This document shows positions 35,755 through 44,135 of a stretch of 64,000 nucleotides of DNA, piece by piece. The translations under genes and the position numbers were made by a program. The stretch covers positions 18,414,001 to 18,478,000 of the forward strand of contig OZ316895.1 of assembly GCA_973895155.1 (NCBI GenBank), written 5' to 3'. A model generated the notes under the pieces. It had not been told where the DNA came from. It was given only the letters and a program-made list of their open reading frames with translations, and ran no database searches. Within the stretch, counting starts at the first letter, position 1. Every line of letters starts with the position of its first letter. The DNA is from Marsupella aquatica. Lineage: Eukaryota; Marchantiophyta.

Positions 35755-36086
35755 TCACGACACCGGTGGTGGATCCTTAATGGACGCCCCCAACGCTTCC
35801 TCCTCAGCCACTGCCGTAGGCTCATTCCCTGACAGATTACCTGCCCTTGACTGAGTCAACTCTCCATCGGCCTGACTGGGTCCACCATCGGCGTCGGCAT
35901 CGGCTCGAGAATCGGTTACGGCCTCAGCCTCGGCTACGGTCTCCCCGGCCTGCTCAAGAGGCGGATCTGGAATACTGGCCTCCTTACTGAGTAGTTCGGC
36001 TTGGGCCGCACCATCCCTACCTGTGATCATAGCGGGATCTATTGCCGTATTCATGTCGGAGGATGGTGCTGGTTCTACCTCTTTGG
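35755..36086 (-). pseudogene. C-terminal tail of the LTR-ORF in LTR(a), frame-shifted
   Basis: An acidic, Ala/Glu/Asp-rich tail (KEVEPAPSSDMN, then GGPSQADGEL) continues the LTR protein but lies in another frame because one base is missing near 36110 relative to LTR(b). The stop is at about 35755. Confidence 0.7.
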
Positions 36087-38042
36087 TCACCATGGCTTGT
36101 GGAGTCGGATACTCCTTGACCCTGAAGGTTTCCGCTTTTTCTTCTTTTCTGGTTCGGCAGCTGGTCCCTTCCCCTTCCCACTTACCTCCGGCACTGGTGC
36201 AGTTGGCGCGGCTTTTTCTTCGGCCAGTACCACTCCTGGTAACTTGGTTGCCCCAATTGGAGTTGGGCCTGATGAAGACAAGCACCTAAATACTGCGGCT
36301 TGTTTCTTCAGCCGCTCCGTTTGGTTGTCGGCCCGCCGCTGGAGGTTCTCCATCTTCCTCGTGATTTCCTCCAACTCCTCCTGGGTCTCATCCAGGTCCT
36401 TGCGTGCCTCCTCTAGTTCCTTCTGGGCTTCCTCCCATTCTTGTTTCAAGGTAGTCCTCTCCTCCTGGGTTGCTTTTAGCTCCTTGTCGAGCTCTGCAAT
36501 GATGACAGACTCCATCTGGTTCATCTTGGCGTAAGTCTGTTCGAGCATCTCGTCCTTCTCCCTTAGGTCGGCCTTGAAGCTGGCCGTCAGGGACGCAAGC
36601 TCCTGCTGCAGCGCCATAATCCCTTGATAGGATTTCCCTAACTCGGCCTCCTTCTGCTCAAGGGCTCCGCGGATTTTCTCGAGCTCCCCTTTCAACGCCC
36701 ATTCCTTTCTTTGGGTCTCCGCCATGGCCCGGCTGTTGGCTGTTATGTGGGCCTCCTCTATATTCTTCAGCTCTTGCTTCCACTTCTCCCTCTCTTTGAT
36801 CGTGTCGGCCAACTCTTCCTGCGTCTGAGACAGTTTATCCTTGATATTCTGATTATCAGCCTGCGCGGTGTCCAACTGCCCCTGCATGATGTTCAGCTCA
36901 TGTCGTTTAATCCGCAGTTCATCTTGGGCTTTCTTGGCCGCCCCTAGATCTTCAATCTCGGCTTCCATCCTCCTAAGCCGCCGAATGACCTCGTCCTTCT
37001 TGCTTCTCTCTAAAGCCACCGCTTCTTCTAATTGGTGCTTCTCCAACTGCTCCCTATGGAAAAAGGGTCCTACCTCCAACTCCTCTCCAAAGATGCCGAG
37101 CGCAAGTTCCCCACACATCTCACCATACTCCATGGCTCTATTCTTAGCGTAGGTGGAGTAAGTAGAAGTGATCGGCATCGCCCATCGCGGCCTCTGCTCC
37201 CAAGCCGTCCTGCGGATCTCTTCAATCGTGGCTAGAGGTTTGCTTCCTTTTTTGGCTAGCCGCCTGATGTCCTCCGGCCAATCTCCTCCTGGTAAATCCT
37301 TTTCCTTAGCCAGGGCGGCCTCCTCCTCCTGCTTGATTCGCTCCTGAAATTCCTGCACCGTCTGTTTTATGCCGTCGAAGCTCGGGGGAGCAACATCTGG
37401 TGGGGGAGACTCAGGGCTACTCTGCTGGTTGGGGTCCCCTCGCACTACCCTTGGAAGTGTGGGGACAAACCGGCCACAGGTCCTTACTCCTGGAACGTGA
37501 TGGTCCGACCCATAGCCGGAATTATCATGGCTGCAGTCCTCCACTGCCTCCTCTACCTCTTGGACGTCCGGCTTCTCCCTCTCCTCTTCGTCGGTAGGAG
37601 CTTCAGGCAATTCTACCTCAGATTCGGAGCTTGAGGTTCCCACGTACATTCGAACACCTGGCTTGGATTCCGGCCTGATTCTCTCCTTGTCTCCAGCAAA
37701 GGGGTTTTCTCTTGTGAGCCGGTGTAGGCCTACCTCTGTAGTAGTGTCCTGCATTGTTGACGTTGCCGTTGTTGTTGCCGATGCCGATTTCTTTTCTTTC
37801 TCCAGTAGTTTCAGCAGACTCTGCATGCCTGGTTGCTGCATCGGCAAGTCTTCCTTCCTGGGCCTAAACACCTGCTCGATCGTAGGACTAACAGGTGGTT
37901 GAGGCTTCTCAGCCAACGGCCTCGGCGTTGGAGCTTCCTCGGGTGCCCTTACCTGCAGGGGAAGTACCGGGGCAAAAGTCTGACCTCTGGCATACCGGCA
38001 CAACAGCGGCATGTGATAGCCCAGCCGCGACACGCTCCCCAT
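36087..38042 (-). CDS. LTR-encoded protein, C-terminal coiled-coil part (copy a)
   Basis: 651 codons from the ATG after the in-frame TAG (38049-38051). In solo LTR O the corresponding codon is CAG and the frame is continuous, so this is the downstream half of one protein. It starts GMGSVSRLGYHMPLLCRYARG and passes through a Pro/Ser/acidic low-complexity region. From about residue 320 to 620 it becomes a long heptad-rich coiled coil (E/K/Q/L-rich, with LQRRADNQTERLKK at its end). It finishes in a Lys-rich stretch, after which this copy shifts frame to a short false end. No enzyme motif is seen. By analogy, coiled-coil tails could multimerise or bind Gag, but the role is unknown. Whether it is made by reinitiation, readthrough or not at all is open. 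Confidence 0.75.
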   Translation of the reverse strand: MGSVSRLGYHMPLLCRYARGQTFAPVLPLQVRAPEEAPTPRPLAEKPQPPVSPTIEQVFRPRKEDLPMQQPGMQSLLKLLEKEKKSASATTTATSTMQDTTTEVGLHRLTRENPFAGDKERIRPESKPGVRMYVGTSSSESEVELPEAPTDEEEREKPDVQEVEEAVEDCSHDNSGYGSDHHVPGVRTCGRFVPTLPRVVRGDPNQQSSPESPPPDVAPPSFDGIKQTVQEFQERIKQEEEAALAKEKDLPGGDWPEDIRRLAKKGSKPLATIEEIRRTAWEQRPRWAMPITSTYSTYAKNRAMEYGEMCGELALGIFGEELEVGPFFHREQLEKHQLEEAVALERSKKDEVIRRLRRMEAEIEDLGAAKKAQDELRIKRHELNIMQGQLDTAQADNQNIKDKLSQTQEELADTIKEREKWKQELKNIEEAHITANSRAMAETQRKEWALKGELEKIRGALEQKEAELGKSYQGIMALQQELASLTASFKADLREKDEMLEQTYAKMNQMESVIIAELDKELKATQEERTTLKQEWEEAQKELEEARKDLDETQEELEEITRKMENLQRRADNQTERLKKQAAVFRCLSSSGPTPIGATKLPGVVLAEEKAAPTAPVPEVSGKGKGPAAEPEKKKKRKPSGSRSIRLHKPW

Positions 38043-38051
38043 GCCGATTAC

Positions 38052-39386
38052 CTACTGCTCCTCCTTTAAGATCTTCTTCAATTGGTTGAGGAGGTACCCG
38101 TTGTAGTCCCGGCTTGGGTCTGGCCTTTCTGCCAGATAGACCTGTGCCTTGCCGATCTCTGCCCTCGGCAAGTTACAATGCATGGTCACCCGCAAGAAGT
38201 CGATCATCTCTCCTATGTGCGGGTTGGTGCAGGTGTTCCGGAAGAAGCCATTCTTCGTTGATGGCCCGGGGAACGACCGGAACTCCTTGTCAGGCAAGGT
38301 CTTCCTGGTATCAACTTTGGTCTTATTGCCTATCGGCAGGCCAAACACTTCGGCAATTACCTTGGGAGTAAGATAGAAATCCTTCCCATATATCCTCGTG
38401 CAATTGGTCTCGGGTTCCCATGACCCCACGAATTCTAATAGGTCTGACTCCGGTACCTCCGGCTTCAGCCATGGTAATCTTACAAAGGCCTCCAAGCCGG
38501 ATCCGGCCATGAAGCCTTGGTACTTCTTGGTCTGCATGGCCGTAAAGCATGCATCCTCCTCCCGTGCAAAATGTAGTTGCACCTCCACCGGTAGGGTTGC
38601 CGCCCAGCCCTTCCAGGTGTCATCCCTGGTTGGAATGGCCTTGATGGGATCGACCTCCTCCTCTTCGGCTTCTCCCTGCCTCCTGTTCTGCTGCTCGGCT
38701 GGCTTCTTTGGTGCCGCCGACCTCGTTCTTTTTGCCGGGGTGGCTTCATCGTTGACGGCTCCCTTCCTCTTCATCTCTGCTGCCGTGGAGGTTTCTCCTA
38801 GCACCGTTGCCTGGGTCCACCTTTCCGTGCTACCCTTTAATTCCCAGTGTATGTCGTTGCAGTTCTTGATGGCCTCTCGGATGCCGACGACGCTGTCTTT
38901 GCAAAACAGAAGATCGTCGAGTTGATTGGAAGTAGGCATCCACAGGAACTCGTCCTTGATGAGTTCGCCTCCTAAGAAAGCCGTCTTCTGCAGCTCCCAC
39001 AATCGAGCGAGCTCCTGCCGTTCTCGAGCTGCCCTTTCTGATTCCTCGTCCTCGTAAGTCTTGATGTACTCAGTTGCCCGTTCGAATAGGCATCCCCAGA
39101 AATGTGCCGCTTGATTGACGTTGCTCATACCCTCCTTAGGTCGATCGTCGGTATCTACTCTCTCCCCGAGTGCTTGCCTAAGCAGCTGACAGTAGTTGGC
39201 CTCCCGTAGTCGTCTGCCTAGTTCGTGCTCGCAAATGAGCCACCATCTCCTGCAAGCGCTCCTTACCCCTCTCCTCTGCCGGTCCTTCTTCCCGTTGATC
39301 CTTCCTAGCCGCCGACGCTTAACGCGCCCTAACCCTAATCGGGTTTTCACCCTCAGCCTTACCTCCGGCCTCGGCCCGGGTTCCAT
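38052..39386 (-). CDS. LTR-encoded protein, N-terminal PMD-like part (copy a)
   Basis: 444 codons start at an ATG 116 bp inside the LTR and only 104 nt after the pol stop, on the same strand. The order is a basic N-terminus (many Arg/Lys to about residue 70), a helical Glu/Arg-rich region with LARLWELQK, a basic/acidic linker (KRTRSAAPKK; EAEEEEVDP), then a globular domain from about 285 with LPWLKPE, LLEFVGSWE, YGKDFYLTP and EVFGLPIGN. That last domain resembles plant-mobile-domain/Athila-ORF1-type sequences in the spacing of LT...FGLP, but this is by eye only. It ends at a TAG (38049-38051) shared by both young LTRs. In the full-length RNA this ORF lies where env-like genes lie, but inside U3. 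Probably an element accessory protein. Confidence 0.78.
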   Translation of the reverse strand: MEPGPRPEVRLRVKTRLGLGRVKRRRLGRINGKKDRQRRGVRSACRRWWLICEHELGRRLREANYCQLLRQALGERVDTDDRPKEGMSNVNQAAHFWGCLFERATEYIKTYEDEESERAARERQELARLWELQKTAFLGGELIKDEFLWMPTSNQLDDLLFCKDSVVGIREAIKNCNDIHWELKGSTERWTQATVLGETSTAAEMKRKGAVNDEATPAKRTRSAAPKKPAEQQNRRQGEAEEEEVDPIKAIPTRDDTWKGWAATLPVEVQLHFAREEDACFTAMQTKKYQGFMAGSGLEAFVRLPWLKPEVPESDLLEFVGSWEPETNCTRIYGKDFYLTPKVIAEVFGLPIGNKTKVDTRKTLPDKEFRSFPGPSTKNGFFRNTCTNPHIGEMIDFLRVTMHCNLPRAEIGKAQVYLAERPDPSRDYNGYLLNQLKKILKEEQ

Positions 39387-39489
39387 GGTTGCCCCTAATT
39401 GTTTATATTTTCCTTGTTTTGTCCCTATACTAAGGTGTTCCTAGGGTGCCTTCCTGCTTTACCCACTTAACCGGCCGAGTGATTCCTGT

Positions 39490-42400
39490 CTAGGCATCAC
39501 ATAGCTCCCCACTTAATTGTGAAGCGTCCTCGCGAACAACTTCATCTTCGTCCATATAGTATTTCTTGAGGCGGTCATAATGGATGCGAACTGGATATAC
39601 CTCTCCCGTAATGTTGGCCAATTGTACGGAGCCATTGGGGAACATCATGGTTACTCTAAAGGGTCCTAACCAGCGAGTGTAAAGCTTTCCTGGAAACCTA
39701 CTATACCTACTGTCATAAAGTAGCACAAGATCACCGGTATGAATACTAACTACTTTTAACCTTTTATCATACTGCTGCTTCATGATATTCTGTCTATATT
39801 CTACTCTCTCGGCTGAAATCATTCTCGCTTCCTCTAAAGCTTCTAACCTATATTCTCGCTCCTTTAGGCTCTCCTCCGCTGAGGCTCTTTCCTCAATTGT
39901 AACTTGAAATGTCGGTATCTCAAGTTGCATGGGTACCAGGGCTTCTTGTCCAAAGGTTAAGAAGAAGGGTGTATGACCGGTAGTGGATTTATAGGCAAGA
40001 TTGTAAGCAAAAACAGCAGCAAACAATTTATCATCCCAATCGAGTTTGTTCTGAGCTACTGTCTTGTTCAATATCTTTCCTATAATTCCGTTTGCTCGTT
40101 CTGTCAACCCGTTTGCCTTTGGATGGTAGGGAGTAGTAGGCCTATGTTTAACTAAATACTGCTCATTTAAACGACTAATTATATCATTCAAAAAATGGGT
40201 TCCTCTATCACTAACTAATTCTAGGGGTGCTCCATACCTGGTGAAGATCTGCTCATACATGAATCTAGCCGTAGTAATTGCATCATCCTTCGTTGTTGGT
40301 CTGGCCTCTACCCATTTAGTTGCATAATCCGTAGCCAGGATTATGTACTTGTTCCGTCGAGGGTGGGTCAGTGGTTTCAGAGGTCCAATGTAATCAATAC
40401 CCCACTTCTCGAATGGTGCCAGAGGTAGAATAGGGTGTAGTGGATGCCTGGTGGACGCCCTTGGTCCTCCCGCTCGTTGACAAGGATCGCATTGTTTGAT
40501 AAACTGATAGACATCTTTGTGCAAGGTGGGCCACCAGTAACCGGCATTTAATATCTTTTTAGACGTGGTTACTGGGGCAAAATGTCCTCCGGCCTCCTCT
40601 CCATGCATGGCCCGTAGGACTCGTTTTACCTCTCTCTTTTCCAAACATCTTTGAATCGTGCCGTTGATTCCATGCTTGTGCAGTATGCCTTTAATGCACT
40701 GATACTGTCTGACCTTCCGCACAAAGACTGCGGCTTGCTCTCGGCTTAATCCTGGCTGTAATCTGGAAGTGCTGAGAAATTGTAAAATCTCAGGGTACCA
40801 TGTACCAGCTATTTCCACAACGAATAGCTCCTCGTCGGGGAATCGATCATCGATGCAATCCGTGGCAAGTTTACCTGTGATCCTTGAAAAGAAGTCGGCA
40901 TTGGCATGTAACTTTCCCGGCTTGATCCTCAGCTCATAGTCAAACTCCTGTAATAGCAAAATCCATCTTGCTACTCTGCCTGTAAGGTCCGGCTTATTAA
41001 CTAGGTACTTCAAACTTTCGTGATCAGTATGAAAGATTACCTTGTACCCTAGTAAATAATGCCTAAACTTTTTACAAGAATAAATGACTCCTAATGCTTC
41101 TCTTTCCGTGGTAGAGTAGTTCCGTTCGGCATCGGCAAGCTGACGGCTTGCGAAGTATATGGGATGGTCCCTTCCTTTCTCATCCAACTGACTTAGTACT
41201 GAGCCAATACAGAAGCCCGAGACATCTACAAAAACATGAAAATCTTTGTTCCAGTCCGGTGCTATCATGACTGGGGCCTCTACTAACATCTGCTTCAATT
41301 CTACCACCGCTGTGACTCGTTCGGGTGTGGGTTCGAAGTCTGCTCCTGCCTTGAGCATATTGGTTAATGGTAAAGCTAGCTTGGCAAAATCCTTGATGAA
41401 CCGGCGATAGTAACCAATGCATCCCAAGAAGGATCTTACATCCTTTATGTTCTTAGGTTGCATGATATCTAGCCATACTGCTAGCTTACCTTTGTCAATC
41501 TCAATGCCCTTCCTTGATACCTTGTGACCTAGTAGCACCCCCTCGGTTACTGCAAAAAAACATTTATCTGGGTGTAACTTGAGACCCACCTCTCTACATC
41601 TCATGAAGGTTTTCCTGAGGTATTTAGCATGTTTCGATGCCTTCCCGAATACTGCAAAGTCATCAATGAAGATTTCCATGAACTTTCTCAAGTAATCATG
41701 AAAAATGTTCACCATTAATCGTTGGAACATAGCTGGTGCGTTGCAGAGTCCAAACGGCATACGATTGAAGACATAGATCCCCCATTCCGTGATGAAGGCC
41801 GTCTTGATTTGGTCTTCCTGCCGAATCCTGATTTGGTTATAACTAGAGTATCCATCCATGAATGAATATAGTTCATGACTGGCTACCATGTCTAGTACCA
41901 TATCAGTAAACGGTAAAGGAAAATGGTCTTTTAATGTTGCTTCATTCAGCTTCCTGTAATCCTGACAAACCCGGATCTTGGGTTTACCATCGGGTCCAGC
42001 TTTCTTGGGAACTATCACAATTGGAGACACCCAGTCTGAATGCAGGATTGGAGTGATGAATCCAGCTTCCACTAGTTTGTCGATTTCTGTTTTGACCAGC
42101 AGGGAATACTTCGGGTTCATCCTTCGAATTGGTTGTCGAAATGATTTGGCTCCTAACATGAGATCAATTCGATGTTCCCCTAGTGTTGGATCTACTCCCT
42201 TTAGATCTTGGTGACTCCATGCAAACACATCCTGAAATTCAATCAATAAGTCACTGATCTCTTTCTCGAGCTCAGGTGCTAGGTTTCTCCCTAAGTTCAG
42301 TTCTCTTCCCTCTCCTAAGTCGAGCTTCCGATATTGCCGTGCTTGGATCATATTAATCTGCTTCTTCAAATTCGGGTCCAGTTCGGCTTCCAGTCTCTCT

Positions 42401-42756
42401 AATCTCATACCTCCATAAACTGGGATCTCGGCTGGACTAGCCGAGTCGGTCCCTTCCTTGGTGTCCATAGATTGTCCCCTTACCGGTCTATTCGGTTTTG
42501 AATTAGTGGTCGGCTCCCCTTCCTGCCTTGGCTCTGGATCGTGTCTGTCCATCTCATCCACCTCTTGCTCCTGAGAGTTAGGCCGCTGTGCTCTCTCGGC
42601 TTCTAATAGGGCCTCAATTTGTTCTGCCCTCGTAATCGGCTTGTATGCCGATCCCTTGGTATTTAATTCCTTGCCGATGATCGATGGCGTTGTGGACCCC
42701 GTCGGCTCTGCCACAACGCCTGCAGAAAATCCACTGTCCCTGCTACTGCTCCCCAC
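39490..42756 (-). CDS. pol of element N: RT, RNase H, integrase (copy 1)
   Basis: 1088 codons, opened right after a TAA, with no ATG at the start; the frame is -1 relative to the upstream protease frame and overlaps it by 94 nt, so translation probably arrives by frameshifting. Reverse transcriptase: SPIVIVPKK, VCQDYRKLNE, NRMPFGLCNAP, catalytic FIDDF (about 190-400). RNase H: VDVSGF, STTEREALG, HTDHESLK (about 500-630). Integrase: zinc finger H...GGHF...CDPC, then the DDE core GIDYIGP, SDRGTHF, GLTERANG (about 715-900), and a GPF-type C-terminal module; no chromodomain. All catalytic residues are present, so the ORF looks active. The coding sequence crosses the PPT and the TAG stop falls 12 nt inside the 3' LTR. 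Copy 2 at 50373-53639 encodes the same protein sequence. Confidence 0.93.
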   Translation of the reverse strand: MGSSSRDSGFSAGVVAEPTGSTTPSIIGKELNTKGSAYKPITRAEQIEALLEAERAQRPNSQEQEVDEMDRHDPEPRQEGEPTTNSKPNRPVRGQSMDTKEGTDSASPAEIPVYGGMRLERLEAELDPNLKKQINMIQARQYRKLDLGEGRELNLGRNLAPELEKEISDLLIEFQDVFAWSHQDLKGVDPTLGEHRIDLMLGAKSFRQPIRRMNPKYSLLVKTEIDKLVEAGFITPILHSDWVSPIVIVPKKAGPDGKPKIRVCQDYRKLNEATLKDHFPLPFTDMVLDMVASHELYSFMDGYSSYNQIRIRQEDQIKTAFITEWGIYVFNRMPFGLCNAPAMFQRLMVNIFHDYLRKFMEIFIDDFAVFGKASKHAKYLRKTFMRCREVGLKLHPDKCFFAVTEGVLLGHKVSRKGIEIDKGKLAVWLDIMQPKNIKDVRSFLGCIGYYRRFIKDFAKLALPLTNMLKAGADFEPTPERVTAVVELKQMLVEAPVMIAPDWNKDFHVFVDVSGFCIGSVLSQLDEKGRDHPIYFASRQLADAERNYSTTEREALGVIYSCKKFRHYLLGYKVIFHTDHESLKYLVNKPDLTGRVARWILLLQEFDYELRIKPGKLHANADFFSRITGKLATDCIDDRFPDEELFVVEIAGTWYPEILQFLSTSRLQPGLSREQAAVFVRKVRQYQCIKGILHKHGINGTIQRCLEKREVKRVLRAMHGEEAGGHFAPVTTSKKILNAGYWWPTLHKDVYQFIKQCDPCQRAGGPRASTRHPLHPILPLAPFEKWGIDYIGPLKPLTHPRRNKYIILATDYATKWVEARPTTKDDAITTARFMYEQIFTRYGAPLELVSDRGTHFLNDIISRLNEQYLVKHRPTTPYHPKANGLTERANGIIGKILNKTVAQNKLDWDDKLFAAVFAYNLAYKSTTGHTPFFLTFGQEALVPMQLEIPTFQVTIEERASAEESLKEREYRLEALEEARMISAERVEYRQNIMKQQYDKRLKVVSIHTGDLVLLYDSRYSRFPGKLYTRWLGPFRVTMMFPNGSVQLANITGEVYPVRIHYDRLKKYYMDEDEVVREDASQLSGELCDA
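39502..39515 (-). other. 3' polypurine tract of element N (copy 1)
   Basis: On the coding strand TAAGTGGGGAGC then TA abuts the LTR start TGTGATGC; it primes plus-strand DNA synthesis. It is part of the pol coding sequence. Confidence 0.8.
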
Positions 42757-44135
42757 TTAGCCGTTTCATCCAATTGGTCTACATCCTTTACTTCCTCCGG
42801 AATTGCAGCTAAAAAGGTGGATTCTATTGTAAAGCAGTCCTCGACCTCTTCGTCTTCTTCTTCCAAGTCACCTTCCATTGGTTCTTGCCATAATCCGCTG
42901 GGGGCTACCTCTGGTCCAAAGACTCCTTCTTCGGTTAGGTTAGTGAGGCATTCTAACCAACGTACTTCATCGGCTGACTCCAGTCCACTGTCGTACCCAT
43001 CTACTTCCCTTATGCTTTTCCTACGGTCATCCTTAGTGTCCCAGGATACCGTGATAGAGGGGGTCCCGAAAGTGAACTGCTTTTTACCCCAATCTTCTAT
43101 TACCTCGGCTAGGTACAGCCATGGCCTACCAATCAATAGCCGGAATGACGTAGGATTTACCGGCTTCATTACTACATAGTTAATGCTAAAGAAGATACCT
43201 CCTATCTCTGTCTTGATGCCGGTTAACACTCCCGTAGGAATGACCTGATATCCATTGGCCATGTTCAACACTCTTCCAGTCATCTCCGGTGTTAGACCCC
43301 ACCCTTTTGCTGTTGAATCAATCATAATACATACCCCTGATCCTCCATCGATGGTTACCCGTAGTAATAATTCTCCTTGAATCATTAATGGTAATGCTGG
43401 GGCTCCTTGATCTTCTTCTATCATTAGTACGTCGGATCTGGTTGCTACCTTGGGTAATCTCGGCTTGCCGAGAATAGCCTTCCTTAATTGCTTCCGGAAA
43501 TACGGGCTATTTTTCAATAGTTGACCTACTGTTGCCGAGACTCTAGATTCTAGTACATCTTTAGCCAGGTCATAGGGAACAATCGGCTTCTCTTCTGGTG
43601 GTGTTTCCGTCTTGGATTCGGCCAGTTTTGCCACGCTAGTCTCCACAACTGTTGGGTCTTCCGAAGCAAACAATGCTTTTGCTCGTTTTACATCCTTGGC
43701 AATGGCTTCGGTATTCTCCAGGGTTTCTAATTCTCTTAGTTGTTCCTTAACACTAGCCGTAACAGAGGGGTAGAACAACTTAGGATGATCTCGATTGAAG
43801 TCGCTATCTTGTGAAGGATTGGTTTCACTGGTGGGCTCATGGCTTACCTGTATTGCCGGAGCCCTCCCTTCTCCTTCTGTTGATGTTGACGAAGAGTCGA
43901 TCCTTTCCTCCGTAACCTTCCCTTTATTTTTGGCCAGCCCATCCCACCTTTCCTTCCTTCTGGTAGATCGAGTAGAGACCCGGTAGCAATCATGATCTAA
44001 ATCCTCCTCTGAGAAGGTTGATAGGGCTTTGGCCTCATCAGCAGATGGTACAAACTCTGCCTCGGCATCCTCTTGCCATCCTAGTTCGATGTGGTTGATT
44101 TGAACTCCTCCGGGGGTAGTACCTGGCGGTAAGAT
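42663..44135 (-). CDS. Protease region of element N, in frame after the gag TAG
   Basis: The 490-codon frame begins immediately after the gag stop (TAG 44136-44138) and stays in the gag frame; no stop separates it, so the protease is probably made as a gag-pro readthrough product. After an acidic linker comes a conserved Glu/Lys region (KRAKALFASEDP). Then the aspartic protease with VTIDGGSGVCIMI (catalytic Asp; DGGS instead of DTGA, as in several plant gypsy groups) and the flap-like region GRPWLYLAE. The C-terminal part is acidic and ends RHRSSARN, overlapping pol by 94 nt in the -1 frame. The protease would cleave the Gag-Pol precursor inside the particle. Copy 2 is chimeric at its N-terminus. 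Confidence 0.85.
   Translation of the reverse strand: MLPPGTTPGGVQINHIELGWQEDAEAEFVPSADEAKALSTFSEEDLDHDCYRVSTRSTRRKERWDGLAKNKGKVTEERIDSSSTSTEGEGRAPAIQVSHEPTSETNPSQDSDFNRDHPKLFYPSVTASVKEQLRELETLENTEAIAKDVKRAKALFASEDPTVVETSVAKLAESKTETPPEEKPIVPYDLAKDVLESRVSATVGQLLKNSPYFRKQLRKAILGKPRLPKVATRSDVLMIEEDQGAPALPLMIQGELLLRVTIDGGSGVCIMIDSTAKGWGLTPEMTGRVLNMANGYQVIPTGVLTGIKTEIGGIFFSINYVVMKPVNPTSFRLLIGRPWLYLAEVIEDWGKKQFTFGTPSITVSWDTKDDRRKSIREVDGYDSGLESADEVRWLECLTNLTEEGVFGPEVAPSGLWQEPMEGDLEEEDEEVEDCFTIESTFLAAIPEEVKDVDQLDETAKWGAVAGTVDFLQALWQSRRGPQRHRSSARN
42748..42759 (-). other. Internal copy of the polypurine tract (cPPT-like)
   Basis: TAAGTGGGGAGC is identical to the 12 nt of the 3' PPT at 39504-39515 and lies at the start of the pol frame. 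It is repeated at 53631-53642 in the second unit. It could prime plus-strand synthesis in the middle, as central PPTs do; not demonstrated. Confidence 0.5.

Larger units (their letters stand above)
34834..39501 (-). repeat. LTR(a) of element N, 4668 bp (3' LTR)
   Basis: Direct repeat of 45726-50384. By eye about 15 substitutions and two small indels (a 10-bp CTTCCCCTGT unit extra near 35048, one base missing near 36110) separate the copies, roughly 0.3 percent. An LTR this long, largely filled by a sense ORF, is unusual. Confidence 0.92.

Noticed and set aside
36001-39444. Long plus-strand open frames in the LTRs (for example 36001-36534, 38398-38925 and their copies 10.88 kb further right)
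   Set aside because: They are antisense shadows of the LTR ORF; their composition (Ser/Ala/Leu-rich) follows from the reverse of Glu/Lys-rich coding sequence and they have no family resemblance.
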